Positions 1 through 6,387 of a stretch of 13,886 bases of DNA are shown here, in pieces. The first letter of the stretch is position 1, and each line of letters begins with the position of its first letter. Both the position numbers and the translations under genes were made by a program. The stretch is from DAOTYX01 sp034434635 (GTDB lineage: Bacteria; Chloroflexota; Anaerolineae; B4-G1; DUEL01). The stretch lies in NCBI GenBank assembly GCA_034434635.1, contig DAOTYX010000171.1:1-13886 (forward strand), given 5' to 3'. The notes below the pieces were generated by a model, which made no database searches, was not told the DNA's origin, and saw nothing but the letters and a program-made list of their open reading frames with translations.

Positions 1-704
1 AGGGGGAGGCGGGGCTCCCATCGGCCGCGGACGGCGAGGCCGTAAGTGCGCTCGTCAACGGCCCGCAGGCGCACGTCCACGGGCACGCGGCGGCCATTGA
101 CCTCCTGGTAGGCGGCTCGGACGGTCTGGCGCAGCACACCTCCGTCTGCCAGGCCGAGCCGCAGGCCGCCGTTCTCATCCGGCGCCAGTGAAGAGACCCC
201 CTCATATTCGAGGCGCACGGCGTCAAGGGTGGCGCCGGGTTCGAGCACGAAGCGGGAGGTGAGGGCGCGGTCGCTCGCCTGATAGGTGACGTGGACGCCA
301 GGGTAGACATCCTGGTAGGTCGCCTGTGTGGTCAGCGGCACGTTCTCGCGCCAGCCGCCGGGGTCGTTGCCCAGATAGTAGTGCGCGACCGCAGACGCTG
401 GCTCATTCTCCACAGGGCGTGCCTGCGGGTTGGCACCGGTCAGGCGAAACCCAAGACGCGCGCCAGGAGTGGTGAGCACCACCCGGTCAGGGGCGAAGCG
501 GCCCTGCACGTCGCCGGATGCGGTGTAGAAGGCATAGGTGGCCGCATCGTAGGCCAGGTAGACGGGCAGGGAGGCGCCGGAGGCAGCGGCGCTCTCTTCA
601 GCCCCGACAGCCGGGGCAGCCCGCGCCGACGCCAGCGCGGCCGTGCTGGCGACCAGAAGGGTCACCAGGAAGAGACAGAGAACGACGATCGGAGTCTTGC
701 TCAT
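1..704 (-). CDS. Secreted SBBP-repeat/DUF7948-type protein, N-terminal part (runs off the left edge)
   Basis: I translated this frame from ATG at 704-702 down to position 1: about 234 residues with no stop, so the 3' part lies outside the window. The start is supported by GAGGA seven bases upstream. Residues 1-30 form a signal peptide: a short basic start, a hydrophobic run (IVVLCLFLVTLLVA), then an Ala-rich cleavage region. After a low-complexity Ala/Ser linker comes a module with the pattern YYLGNDPGGWRENVP, then a YQDVYPGVHVTY stretch, then a segment ending with RVPVDVRLR. These phrases are typical of the N-terminal domain found before SBBP beta-propeller repeats or PKD domains in large secreted proteins. 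The family's molecular function is not established, and a surface or extracellular role is inferred from the signal peptide. It lies on the same strand as, and 234 bases downstream of, the glycosyltransferase gene. I saw no convincing promoter of its own. Confidence 0.75.
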   Translation of the reverse strand, partial: MSKTPIVVLCLFLVTLLVASTAALASARAAPAVGAEESAAASGASLPVYLAYDAATYAFYTASGDVQGRFAPDRVVLTTPGARLGFRLTGANPQARPVENEPASAVAHYYLGNDPGGWRENVPLTTQATYQDVYPGVHVTYQASDRALTSRFVLEPGATLDAVRLEYEGVSSLAPDENGGLRLGLADGGVLRQTVRAAYQEVNGRRVPVDVRLRAVDERTYGLAVRGRWEPRLP

Positions 705-938
705 AAGTCATTCCTCGTAACTGTTACTATCTCCAGTCCAGTACACCTGCCCTATCGGCGCAGTTCTTGCGGGTGCGGCGCGGGTCGCCATCCGCGCTCC
801 CGCCGCAAGGTTGGCCGCCAGGGCCGCCGGATTGCGATCCGGCGGGCACCGGGCGGTCCGGCGGAAGCCCTGATCAAGAACTGCTTCTCCCGCGATGGTG
901 CAGCCTCTCTCCCGATCACGCCCCTGCACGTCTTGACC
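705..938. other. Intergenic stretch with one GC-rich hairpin
   Basis: This gap separates the glycosyltransferase stop (939-941) from the start of the secreted protein. It carries a perfect 9-bp inverted repeat (824-845, listed separately) in GC-rich sequence. An open frame of 73 codons exists on the minus strand at 708-929, but it lacks any recognisable domain and is Arg/Ala-rich in the way GC-rich noncoding frames are, so I do not call it a gene. The last 10 bases hold the ribosome binding site for the secreted protein. Confidence 0.5.
824..845. repeat. Perfect 9-bp hairpin (possible terminator or dispersed palindrome)
   Basis: CCGCCGGAT at 824-832 and ATCCGGCGG at 837-845 are exact reverse complements around a TGCG loop. 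There is no T-run on either side, so it is not a canonical intrinsic terminator. It sits about 95 bases after the minus-strand glycosyltransferase stop, where it could still slow or end transcription. It could also be a dispersed palindromic element, which one window cannot show. Confidence 0.55.
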
Positions 939-3419
939 TCAGGGCACCGTCAGGCTTCTCAACGTGATGTCACTCCGGTCGCCCGCCGTCAGGCGGGTCA
1001 TGTCGTCCAGCCAGTAAGCGCCGCTGCGCAGGGTGTAGGCGCCGGGGGGTGTATCAGCGGGGATGTCGAGCACGTGCCGTTGCACGATCACATCGCCGGG
1101 CCGCCACCCTTCGATCGGCACGCCCAGGCCGTCCCCTACCGCCAGGGGAACACCATCGCTGGCCGAGAGGTGAAGCATCAGCGACAGGGGGCGGGCCGGT
1201 GGGCGGAGCACGCGCCAGTAGGTCAGCACCTCCACGGAAATGCCCGCGCGGGCGGTGGAGGGGGCCTGGTAGCCGAGGAAGGTCAGCACCCCTTCCAGTG
1301 ACACTTCCCCCTCATCCACACGCTCCGGTGGCGTGACGGCCCCACCCGGCCAGCGCCAGATGGCGAAAGCGGGCAGTTCGGTCGCCATAGGCTGGACGTA
1401 ACCCAGGCGCAGGCCATCGAGCGACATCCGCTGCACCCAGGTTGGCCACCATTCCAGGTGCTGACTATCGGAGGGCCAGCGCAGCCGGTCTACGCCCGGC
1501 GTGGCGCGCACGTACCATCCGGCGCCGTCAGCGGGAAAGAGCCACGCCTGCGCGCAGTCGAAGGTGACCTGGCGCAAGGTGGTGGAGCCGAACCCTTCGG
1601 TCAGTGCTTCCGTCGTCAACGGGACCGTCGGCGTGGTGCATTGCGCGACCCACGTCCCGTCCTCATCGGCTGTCACCTCGTATATGAAGATCGCGTGGGC
1701 CACGCGGGCCAGCGGCTCGCGGTGGCGGAACCAGTCGAAAGTGGAAGGAAGTGGCAGGGGCACGCCGTCGAGCGTCGTTGCGCTGATGGCGTAGAGACCC
1801 GGCGCGGGGTTGAAGCGACGGGGAAGCACCGGCGGCGCGCCGCGCATCGGCGCGATGGGCTCGTACACCACGCCATAGGCTGCCGGATCCAGGAAGGTGA
1901 AAACGGAGAGGCGTACCGGTCCCAGGTGATGCTCCTGCTGGTAACGTGCCAGCGCGCGCAGCCCCTGCCCCCAGTCGGTGTTGGAATCGGCCAGGAAGCG
2001 GTAGCCGTTATCCGGCCCGCCGACCAGTTCGTTGAAGTAGGCCAGGTAGTGGGGGGCAACGCCCACAGTCCCCACGACCAGCCAGACAAGGAGGACGGAG
2101 AGGGCGAGGCGTGAAGCGTAAAACGCGAAACGTGAAACGTGGTGCGTGGTGCGTGGGTAAGACGGAACACGCCATACGCCATACGTCATGCGCGAGACAA
2201 GGACGAACAGGAACGGCAGCACCGGCAGCAGGTGACGGTAGCCGATGTTCACGCTGCTGAAGAGGGCGGAGAGGGCGTAGAGGAGAGGGAAGAGGAGAAG
2301 GGGAGTCCAGGTGCGGATAGGCGGTCTCAGGTTGCAGGTTACAGGTCGCAGGTTGCCCGCGGCCATCCGAAACCTGAAACCTGAAACCTGAAACCAGCAA
2401 CTGACCACCAGCAGCAGCAGCGTGGGGAGGGGCGTCTTGACCAGGAAGGCCACCGGGAAGTAGAGCGCCCAGCCGTGCATGCGGTTCTGGCCGAGCAGGA
2501 AGGCCTCTCGTCCGTAAGCGATGTTCTCCTGCAGGCGGAGCCAGCGCTCGATGTGGCTGGCCGCCGGGAGCGGCAGGCCGCCCGCCAGGCCGGCCACCGG
2601 CCGCAGTTCGAAGCCGTAGAGCGCCCAGACGACCAGCCCGGCGACGGCGACCATCGCGGCGTAGGAGAGCGCCCGGCGGAGTAGCGCCCGTGCCCGCGCG
2701 GAGGAGGCTGTCAGCCAGGCATCGGTCAGGGTGAGCGCGCCCAGCAGCGGGATGAGCAGCAGCGCGGTCAGTTTCGTCCCCTGGGCCAGCCCCAGCAGGA
2801 CCGCCGCGCTCCACCAGCGGCCGGCGCGCGGATGACGGAGATAGCGGGCGAAGGCCCAAACCGCCCAGAAGATGAACGCCGTCGCTCCCAGGTCGGTGGT
2901 GGCCAGGCTGGAGTGGGCCAGGAGGTTGGGGTCGAAGGCCAGCAGGAAGAGCGCCAGCAGTCCGGCGACATGACCGGCGAGGTCGGCGGCGCAGCGGTAG
3001 ACGGTGGCGGCCAGCAGCACCGCCAGCAGCGCCACCGGGATGCGGCAGGAGACGATGACGCGATCGAGCGGACGGTAGGCCAACACCGTCTCTTGGGTTA
3101 CACTGATAAGGTCGCCCGCGGCGTAGCCTGCGGCCTCCTCGGGCGGCAGGAGGTCGGGCACGAAGAAGAGCGGCCAGGCGAGCAACGCCTTGGCCAGCGG
3201 GACATGCTCGTCGAGGAGGCGCATGTGGCCGGTGCGAAGGTACTCGTAGCCGCTGGTGATGTGGAAGCCCTCGTCAACGGTGGCGGAGAGCGACGTCGCG
3301 GCGGCGAGGGTCTGAGCAAAGAGGAGCGCCAGCAGGGCTACGGCAGCCCAGGAAGGCCAACGCCAGGTAACGGAGGGTGGCGCGCCGCCGGGCGCGTTGG
3401 CGCTGTGCGACAAGGCCAT
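939..3419 (-). CDS. GT39-type (GT-C fold) membrane glycosyltransferase with soluble C-terminal domain
   Basis: This 826-residue protein most likely transfers a sugar from a polyprenyl-phosphate carrier on the outer face of the membrane (GT39/ArnT-like, family-level inference). Residues 23-43 are the first membrane helix, followed by TVDEGFHITSGYEYL. The Asp49-Glu50 pair is the usual GT-C acidic motif. LDEHVPLAK at 70-78 matches the EHPPLAK-like second motif. Further hydrophobic segments lie near 125-141, 150-165, 178-192, 204-232, 251-268, 318-340, 372-389, 393-409 and 438-455. FNELVGGPDNGYRFLADSN at 462-480, followed by TDWGQ, is a conserved landmark of this subfamily. Residues about 590-826 are soluble and probably extracytoplasmic. 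Two segments, about 341-364 and 408-437, are encoded by heptanucleotide arrays and look like inserts in loops between helices. ATG at 3419 follows AGGA and a good minus-strand promoter. The acceptor cannot be read from the sequence. Confidence 0.82.
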   Translation of the reverse strand: MALSHSANAPGGAPPSVTWRWPSWAAVALLALLFAQTLAAATSLSATVDEGFHITSGYEYLRTGHMRLLDEHVPLAKALLAWPLFFVPDLLPPEEAAGYAAGDLISVTQETVLAYRPLDRVIVSCRIPVALLAVLLAATVYRCAADLAGHVAGLLALFLLAFDPNLLAHSSLATTDLGATAFIFWAVWAFARYLRHPRAGRWWSAAVLLGLAQGTKLTALLLIPLLGALTLTDAWLTASSARARALLRRALSYAAMVAVAGLVVWALYGFELRPVAGLAGGLPLPAASHIERWLRLQENIAYGREAFLLGQNRMHGWALYFPVAFLVKTPLPTLLLLVVSCWFQVSGFRFRMAAGNLRPVTCNLRPPIRTWTPLLLFPLLYALSALFSSVNIGYRHLLPVLPFLFVLVSRMTYGVWRVPSYPRTTHHVSRFAFYASRLALSVLLVWLVVGTVGVAPHYLAYFNELVGGPDNGYRFLADSNTDWGQGLRALARYQQEHHLGPVRLSVFTFLDPAAYGVVYEPIAPMRGAPPVLPRRFNPAPGLYAISATTLDGVPLPLPSTFDWFRHREPLARVAHAIFIYEVTADEDGTWVAQCTTPTVPLTTEALTEGFGSTTLRQVTFDCAQAWLFPADGAGWYVRATPGVDRLRWPSDSQHLEWWPTWVQRMSLDGLRLGYVQPMATELPAFAIWRWPGGAVTPPERVDEGEVSLEGVLTFLGYQAPSTARAGISVEVLTYWRVLRPPARPLSLMLHLSASDGVPLAVGDGLGVPIEGWRPGDVIVQRHVLDIPADTPPGAYTLRSGAYWLDDMTRLTAGDRSDITLRSLTVP
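2111..2198. repeat. Heptanucleotide array A (GTGAAAC-like and GCCATAC units) inside the glycosyltransferase gene
   Basis: Read in steps of seven on the plus strand from 2111, the units are GTGAAGC, GTAAAAC, GCGAAAC, GTGAAAC, GTGGTGC, GTGGTGC and GTGGGTA. After an 11-base interruption, GCCATAC, GCCATAC, GTCATGC and GCGAGAC follow at 2171-2198. The 7-nt phase is kept in each block while the unit drifts. The stretch is translated on the minus strand as glycosyltransferase residues about 408-437, a basic and aromatic segment (YPRTTHHVSRFAFYASRL) between two membrane helices. Confidence 0.85.
2328..2397. repeat. Heptanucleotide array B: two inverted sets (CAGGTTG-like, then AAACCTG) inside the glycosyltransferase gene
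   Basis: Ten consecutive heptamer steps run from 2328 to 2397. Four are CAGGTTG-type (CAGGTTG, CAGGTTA, CAGGTCG, CAGGTTG), two are unrelated (2356-2369), and four are AAACCTG-type (three exact and one AAACCAG). The right units are reverse complements of the left units at six of seven bases, so the array can fold into a long imperfect hairpin with 14 bases in the loop. It is translated within the glycosyltransferase as residues about 341-364, directly after a membrane helix. Confidence 0.88.
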
Positions 3420-3452
3420 CTCGATCGTTCCTTGCCCGGGTGGGCGGGGAGC

Positions 3453-3480
3453 AGTATACCATGCCGTCCTCGGAAGTCAA
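3453..3480 (-). promoter_or_regulatory. Sigma-70-like promoter of the glycosyltransferase gene
   Basis: On the minus strand, TTGACT (3480-3475) is followed by 16 bases and then TATACT (3458-3453). The start point would lie near 3446, giving a leader of about 27 bases before ATG at 3419, with AGGA in between. This is a close match to the -35/-10 consensus in a GC-rich background. Confidence 0.75.
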
Positions 3481-3506
3481 CGGTGGGCACCCACGCTTCT
3501 CGCTGC

Positions 3507-3535
3507 TTGACATTCCTGTGCTGCTGTGGTAAAAT
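3507..3535 (+). promoter_or_regulatory. Sigma-70-like promoter of the TetR/ABC exporter operon
   Basis: TTGACA (3507-3512), a 17-base spacer and TAAAAT (3530-3535) form a near-consensus promoter. The predicted start point is about 3540-3543, inside the palindrome at 3537-3554, so a repressor bound there would block initiation. The -35 elements of this and the divergent glycosyltransferase promoter are about 27 bases apart. Confidence 0.82.
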
Positions 3536-3536
3536 A

Positions 3537-3554
3537 TGAATGAACGTTCATTCA
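3537..3554. promoter_or_regulatory. Perfect palindromic TetR-type operator
   Basis: TGAATGAACGTTCATTCA is an exact 18-bp palindrome placed immediately after the -10 box and over the predicted start point of the operon. TGAATGA...TCATTCA half-sites are well known for TetR-family regulators such as Bacillus FadR-like proteins. The first downstream gene encodes a TetR protein, so autorepression is the natural inference. Confidence 0.85.
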
Positions 3555-3566
3555 GTGAGAGGGCCG

Positions 3567-4187
3567 ATGGAGGAATCCAATCCCATCGAGGCGCGCCGGA
3601 CACAGATTCTGGAAGCGGCGGCGGCGGTCTTCGGGGAGAAGGGGTACCAGCGGGCCACCATGAAAGAGATCGCCACCCGCGCCGGAGTGGCCCCGGGCAC
3701 CATCTATCTCTACTTCGCGGGCAAACGCGACCTGCTCTTCGCCATCGCCGACCGTCTCGTGCGCCGCGCCGGGGAGGAGGCGCTGCGCCAGGCCGCTCAA
3801 CTGGACGACGTCCATCAGTACATCACCACCGTCCTCCATGATCGCCTGCGCTTCGCCCGTCAGAACCTGCCCCTGCTGCGCGCGCTGGCCACCGAGGTCT
3901 GGACCGACCAGGCCCTGCTCACCCAGTTCCTCACCCAGGTTGTGGCTCCGCTGGTGGCTGCCGGCGCTGTGTATATGAACGAGCGCATCGCGCAAGGGAA
4001 GATCCGTCCCGCCCGGCCAGAGATCGTCCTCCCCAACGCGGTCGGTGGGTTGCTCATGCTCACCCTGCTGCGCTCCGTCGCTCCCAACTCCCCTCTGGCA
4101 GGCCTCTCTGAGGACGAACTGGTGGAGGAACTCTCGCGCCTATACCTCTATGGGCTGCTGTCATCTCCGCAGGAGGCAGGGGGATGA
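3567..4187 (+). CDS. TetR/AcrR-family transcriptional repressor of the exporter operon
   Basis: This is a one-domain regulator of 206 residues from the chosen start. The N-terminus (IEARRTQILEAAAAVFGEKGY) and the helix-turn-helix (TMKEIATRAGVAPGTIYLYF), followed by GKRDLLFAI, are textbook TetR DNA-binding features. The rest is an all-helical ligand-binding and dimerisation domain with no readable ligand. An in-frame ATG at 3540 would add nine residues, but it overlaps the predicted transcription start and the operator. ATG 3567 follows GAGAGGG, although the spacing is short. A leaderless start at 3540 is not excluded. The gene overlaps the permease by ATGA. By position it corresponds to CecR (YbiH) of the E. 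coli ybhG-ybhFSR region. It likely binds the palindrome in its own promoter and is released by an exported compound. Confidence 0.9.
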   Translation: MEESNPIEARRTQILEAAAAVFGEKGYQRATMKEIATRAGVAPGTIYLYFAGKRDLLFAIADRLVRRAGEEALRQAAQLDDVHQYITTVLHDRLRFARQNLPLLRALATEVWTDQALLTQFLTQVVAPLVAAGAVYMNERIAQGKIRPARPEIVLPNAVGGLLMLTLLRSVAPNSPLAGLSEDELVEELSRLYLYGLLSSPQEAGG

Positions 4188-5305
4188 TCGCTCGCACCCT
4201 GACCGTGGCCCGCAAAGAACTGCTGCATATCGTCCGCGACCGACGCACGCTGGTGGTGATGTTTCTCATCCCCATCGTGCAGCTCTTCCTCATGGGCTAC
4301 GCCGCCACCACCGACATCGAACACCTGAGCACGGCGGTCTTCGACGCCGACCGCACGCCGCAAAGCCGGGCGCTGATCGAGGCCTACCGCTCCTCCAACT
4401 ACTTCGATATCGTGACCTACGTGGCCGACACGGAGGAACTGGGGCGGCTGCTGGATCGCGGCGTCGTGCGCGCCGGGCTGATCATCCCTGCCGGCTTCGG
4501 CTCGGACGTGGCGGCCAGCCGGCAGGCAGCCATCTCCGTGGCCATTGACGGCTCCGACCCCAATGTGGCCAACGTCGTCTACGCGGCGGCGCAGCAGGTG
4601 GGGACGGCGCACAGCCTGCGCCTGATCGAGCAGCGCATGGGGCTCTCCCTGGCACAGATGATGCCCGTAGAGGTCCGCCCACGCGTCTGGTACAACCCGG
4701 AGATGAAGAGCGTCAACTTCATGATTCCTGGCCTCATCGCCATGATCCTCTTCCTGCTCACCTCCATGCTGACCGCGCTGGCCATCGTGCGCGAGCGGGA
4801 GCGAGGGACGATCGAACAACTGATGGTCACCCCGATCCGGCCCATTGAACTGGTGGTGGGCAAGGTGGCCCCGTACGTCATCGTCGCCTTCTTCAACGTG
4901 CTGGAGGTGCTGGCCATCGGCGTCTTCTGGTTCGGCGTCCAAATCCACGGCAGCCTGCTGCTCCTGCTGGCGCTCTCCGTGGTCTTCCTGCTGACCTCGC
5001 TGGGCATCGGCATCTTCGTCTCCAGCGTCGCCAACACGCAGCAGGAGGCCATGCTGCTGGTCTGGCTCACCCTGCTGCCCTCCATCTTCCTGGCCGGCTT
5101 CTTCTTCCCCCTGGAGGCGATGCCTGGCTTCCTGCAGGCGATCAGTTACATGATCCCGCTGCGGTACATGCTCATCATCATCCGTGGCATCATCCTGAAG
5201 GGCGTGGGGTTGGATGCGCTTTCCGGTCAGGTGGTGGCGCTGGCTATCTTCGGGGCCGTGATCATGGTCGCTGCGGCGACGCGGTTCCGCAAGCGGCTGG
5301 AGTGA
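4184..5305 (+). CDS. ABC-2 type transporter permease (YbhR/YbhS-like)
   Basis: This 373-residue membrane protein is probably the only transmembrane subunit of the exporter. The amphipathic start (ARKELLHIVRDRRTLVVMF) leads into helix 1 at about 23-41. A large extracytoplasmic domain spans about 42-175. Five more helices lie near 180-202, 228-250, 257-280, 289-310 and 348-365. RERERGTIEQLMVTPIRP at 203-220 is the coupling-region signature of the YhhJ/YbhR group, and the C-terminal IPLRYMLIIIRGIILKG at 324-340 is also characteristic. ATG overlaps the TetR stop, and AGGAGG at 4171-4176 is a strong ribosome binding site. E. coli has two permeases, YbhS and YbhR. Here a single one would have to act as a homodimer with two different ATPases. 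The substrate is unknown; drug or lipophilic cation efflux is only a family-level guess. Confidence 0.92.
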   Translation: MIARTLTVARKELLHIVRDRRTLVVMFLIPIVQLFLMGYAATTDIEHLSTAVFDADRTPQSRALIEAYRSSNYFDIVTYVADTEELGRLLDRGVVRAGLIIPAGFGSDVAASRQAAISVAIDGSDPNVANVVYAAAQQVGTAHSLRLIEQRMGLSLAQMMPVEVRPRVWYNPEMKSVNFMIPGLIAMILFLLTSMLTALAIVRERERGTIEQLMVTPIRPIELVVGKVAPYVIVAFFNVLEVLAIGVFWFGVQIHGSLLLLLALSVVFLLTSLGIGIFVSSVANTQQEAMLLVWLTLLPSIFLAGFFFPLEAMPGFLQAISYMIPLRYMLIIIRGIILKGVGLDALSGQVVALAIFGAVIMVAAATRFRKRLE

Positions 5306-6372
5306 AACTTGGGCCAATGGAAACAATGAGCCAATGGACAATGAACAATGAGCCAATGAACAATGAACAATGGGCCAATGAACAAAGCGTTATTGAGACG
5401 GAGAACCTGACCAAACGGTTCAGAGGGGCCGTGGCGGTGGATCGGCTCAGTCTGAACGTGCAACGTGGGGAAGTCTTCGGCCTGCTGGGACCGGATGGCG
5501 CGGGTAAGACGACCACCATCCGCATGCTCTGCGCCATCATGAACCCCACCTCCGGCACAGCCCGCGTGGCCGGCTTCGATACCGTGCGTCAGCCGGAGGA
5601 GATCAAGCAACGCATCGGCTACATGGCTCAGCAGTTCTCCCTCTATGGCGACCTGACGGTGCGCGAGAACCTGGTCTTCTTCGCCGATGTCTTCGGCGTG
5701 AGCCAGGAGGAGCGGCGACAGCGCATCCCCGCCCTGCTGGAGTTTTCCCGCCTGACCGAGTTTCAGGGCCGTCGCGCCGCCCAACTCTCCGGCGGCATGC
5801 AGAAGAAACTGGCCCTGGCCTGTACCCTCATCCACCGCCCGCAGATCATCTTCCTCGACGAGCCGACCACCGGCGTGGACCCCATCTCCCGGCGCGAGTT
5901 CTGGGACATCCTGACCGAACTCCACCTGGAAGGGGTGACCCTCTTCGTCAGCACGCCCTACATGGACGAGGCGGAGCGGTGCTCGCGGGTGGCGCTGATG
6001 TTCGGGGGGCGTGTCATCGTCTGCGACACGCCGGAGCGCATCCGCGAACGGGTGCCAGGCCACCTGCTCGAACTGCGCCCCGACCGGTTGCGCGAGGCCA
6101 GTCGGCTGTTGCAGGGGCTGCCGGAGGTGTTGGAAGTGCAGACCTACGGCGACCTGCTGCACATCTTCGTCGCCGACGCGGAGGCGGGGCGGGCCGCCGT
6201 GATGGACGCCCTGTCGCGGGCCGGGATTGCCGTGACTGGCCTGCGCCTCCCCCGGCCACGGATGGAGCAGGCGTTCATCTCGCTGATCAGACGGCAGACG
6301 ACGGACGACGGACGACAGACGACGGACCACGGACCACGGACTGCGGGTGATGAACCACGCGATGGGCGATAG
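5302..6372 (+). CDS. ABC transporter ATPase 1 (matches the N-terminal half of YbhF; H-loop degenerate)
   Basis: Counted from GTG 5302 this is 356 residues. GTG overlaps the permease stop (GTGA). In-frame ATGs at 5317, 5326, 5341 and 5356 are alternatives, and all lie in a heptamer array, so the true start is unresolved. The recognisable domain begins at about residue 31 (ETENLTKRF). Walker A is GPDGAGKTT (63-71), the Q-loop is near 110-111, the signature is LSGGM (162-166), and Walker B is IIFLDEP (182-188, Glu187). The H-loop reads STPYMDEAE with Pro219 where a histidine is expected. As I recall E. coli YbhF, its first half also has GPDGAGKTT and lacks this His, so this ORF matches that half. 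Residues about 331-356 (from RQTTDDGRQTTDHG) are encoded by array D and look like an extension. It ends at TAG in a repeat unit, in frame with ATPase 2. Confidence 0.92.
   Translation: MKLGPMETMSQWTMNNEPMNNEQWANEQSVIETENLTKRFRGAVAVDRLSLNVQRGEVFGLLGPDGAGKTTTIRMLCAIMNPTSGTARVAGFDTVRQPEEIKQRIGYMAQQFSLYGDLTVRENLVFFADVFGVSQEERRQRIPALLEFSRLTEFQGRRAAQLSGGMQKKLALACTLIHRPQIIFLDEPTTGVDPISRREFWDILTELHLEGVTLFVSTPYMDEAERCSRVALMFGGRVIVCDTPERIRERVPGHLLELRPDRLREASRLLQGLPEVLEVQTYGDLLHIFVADAEAGRAAVMDALSRAGIAVTGLRLPRPRMEQAFISLIRRQTTDDGRQTTDHGPRTAGDEPRDGR
5311..5380. repeat. Tandem array C (AACAATG heptamers mixed with RGCCAATG octamers) at the start of ATPase 1
   Basis: Units GACAATG (5337-5343), AACAATG (5344-5350, 5359-5365, 5366-5372) and octamers AGCCAATG/GGCCAATG (5351-5358, 5373-5380) follow one another, preceded by related copies from 5311. 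Every unit ends in ATG, giving nine ATGs in all three frames between 5317 and 5380. The array encodes the Asn/Glu-rich N-terminal tail of ATPase 1 if translation begins at or near 5302. No good Shine-Dalgarno sequence is visible in it. Confidence 0.88.
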
Positions 6373-6387
6373 GCGATGGGCGAAATG
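6290..6387. repeat. Heptanucleotide array D (GACGACG, GACCACG and CGATGGG units) at the ATPase 1/ATPase 2 junction
   Basis: From 6290 the sequence divides into heptamers GACGGCA, GACGACG, GACGACG, GACGACA, GACGACG, GACCACG, GACCACG and GACTGCG. Two diverged steps follow, then CGATGGG, CGATAGG, CGATGGG and CGAAATG. The first set encodes the C-terminal tail of ATPase 1. The variant unit CGATAGG holds its TAG stop (6370-6372), and the next CGATGGG holds the ATG of ATPase 2 (6376). The array sits where the linker between the two halves of a fused YbhF would be. Confidence 0.9.

Noticed and set aside
708..929. Minus-strand open frame of 73 codons between the secreted protein and the glycosyltransferase
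   Set aside because: Arg/Ala-rich composition, no domain, no clear ribosome binding site, and it spans the GC-rich hairpin. It is more likely noncoding sequence.
2008..2859. 283-codon frame on the same strand as the glycosyltransferase, shifted
   Set aside because: Pro/Arg/Ala-rich out-of-frame translation. The correct frame has membrane helices and conserved GT39 motifs throughout.
3540..3566. ATG 3540 as the start of the TetR protein
   Set aside because: It lies at the predicted transcription start and inside the operator with no Shine-Dalgarno. ATG 3567 gives the usual TetR N-terminus. A leaderless start is kept only as an alternative.
4148..5356. Long minus-strand open frame opposite the permease
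   Set aside because: His/Gln/Asp/Arg-rich translation typical of the antisense frame of a GC-rich gene. The plus strand encodes a clear ABC-2 permease.
2111..6387. CRISPR array interpretation of the short repeats
   Set aside because: Units are 7 bases, contiguous and without spacers. They are translated in part, and no cas genes are present.
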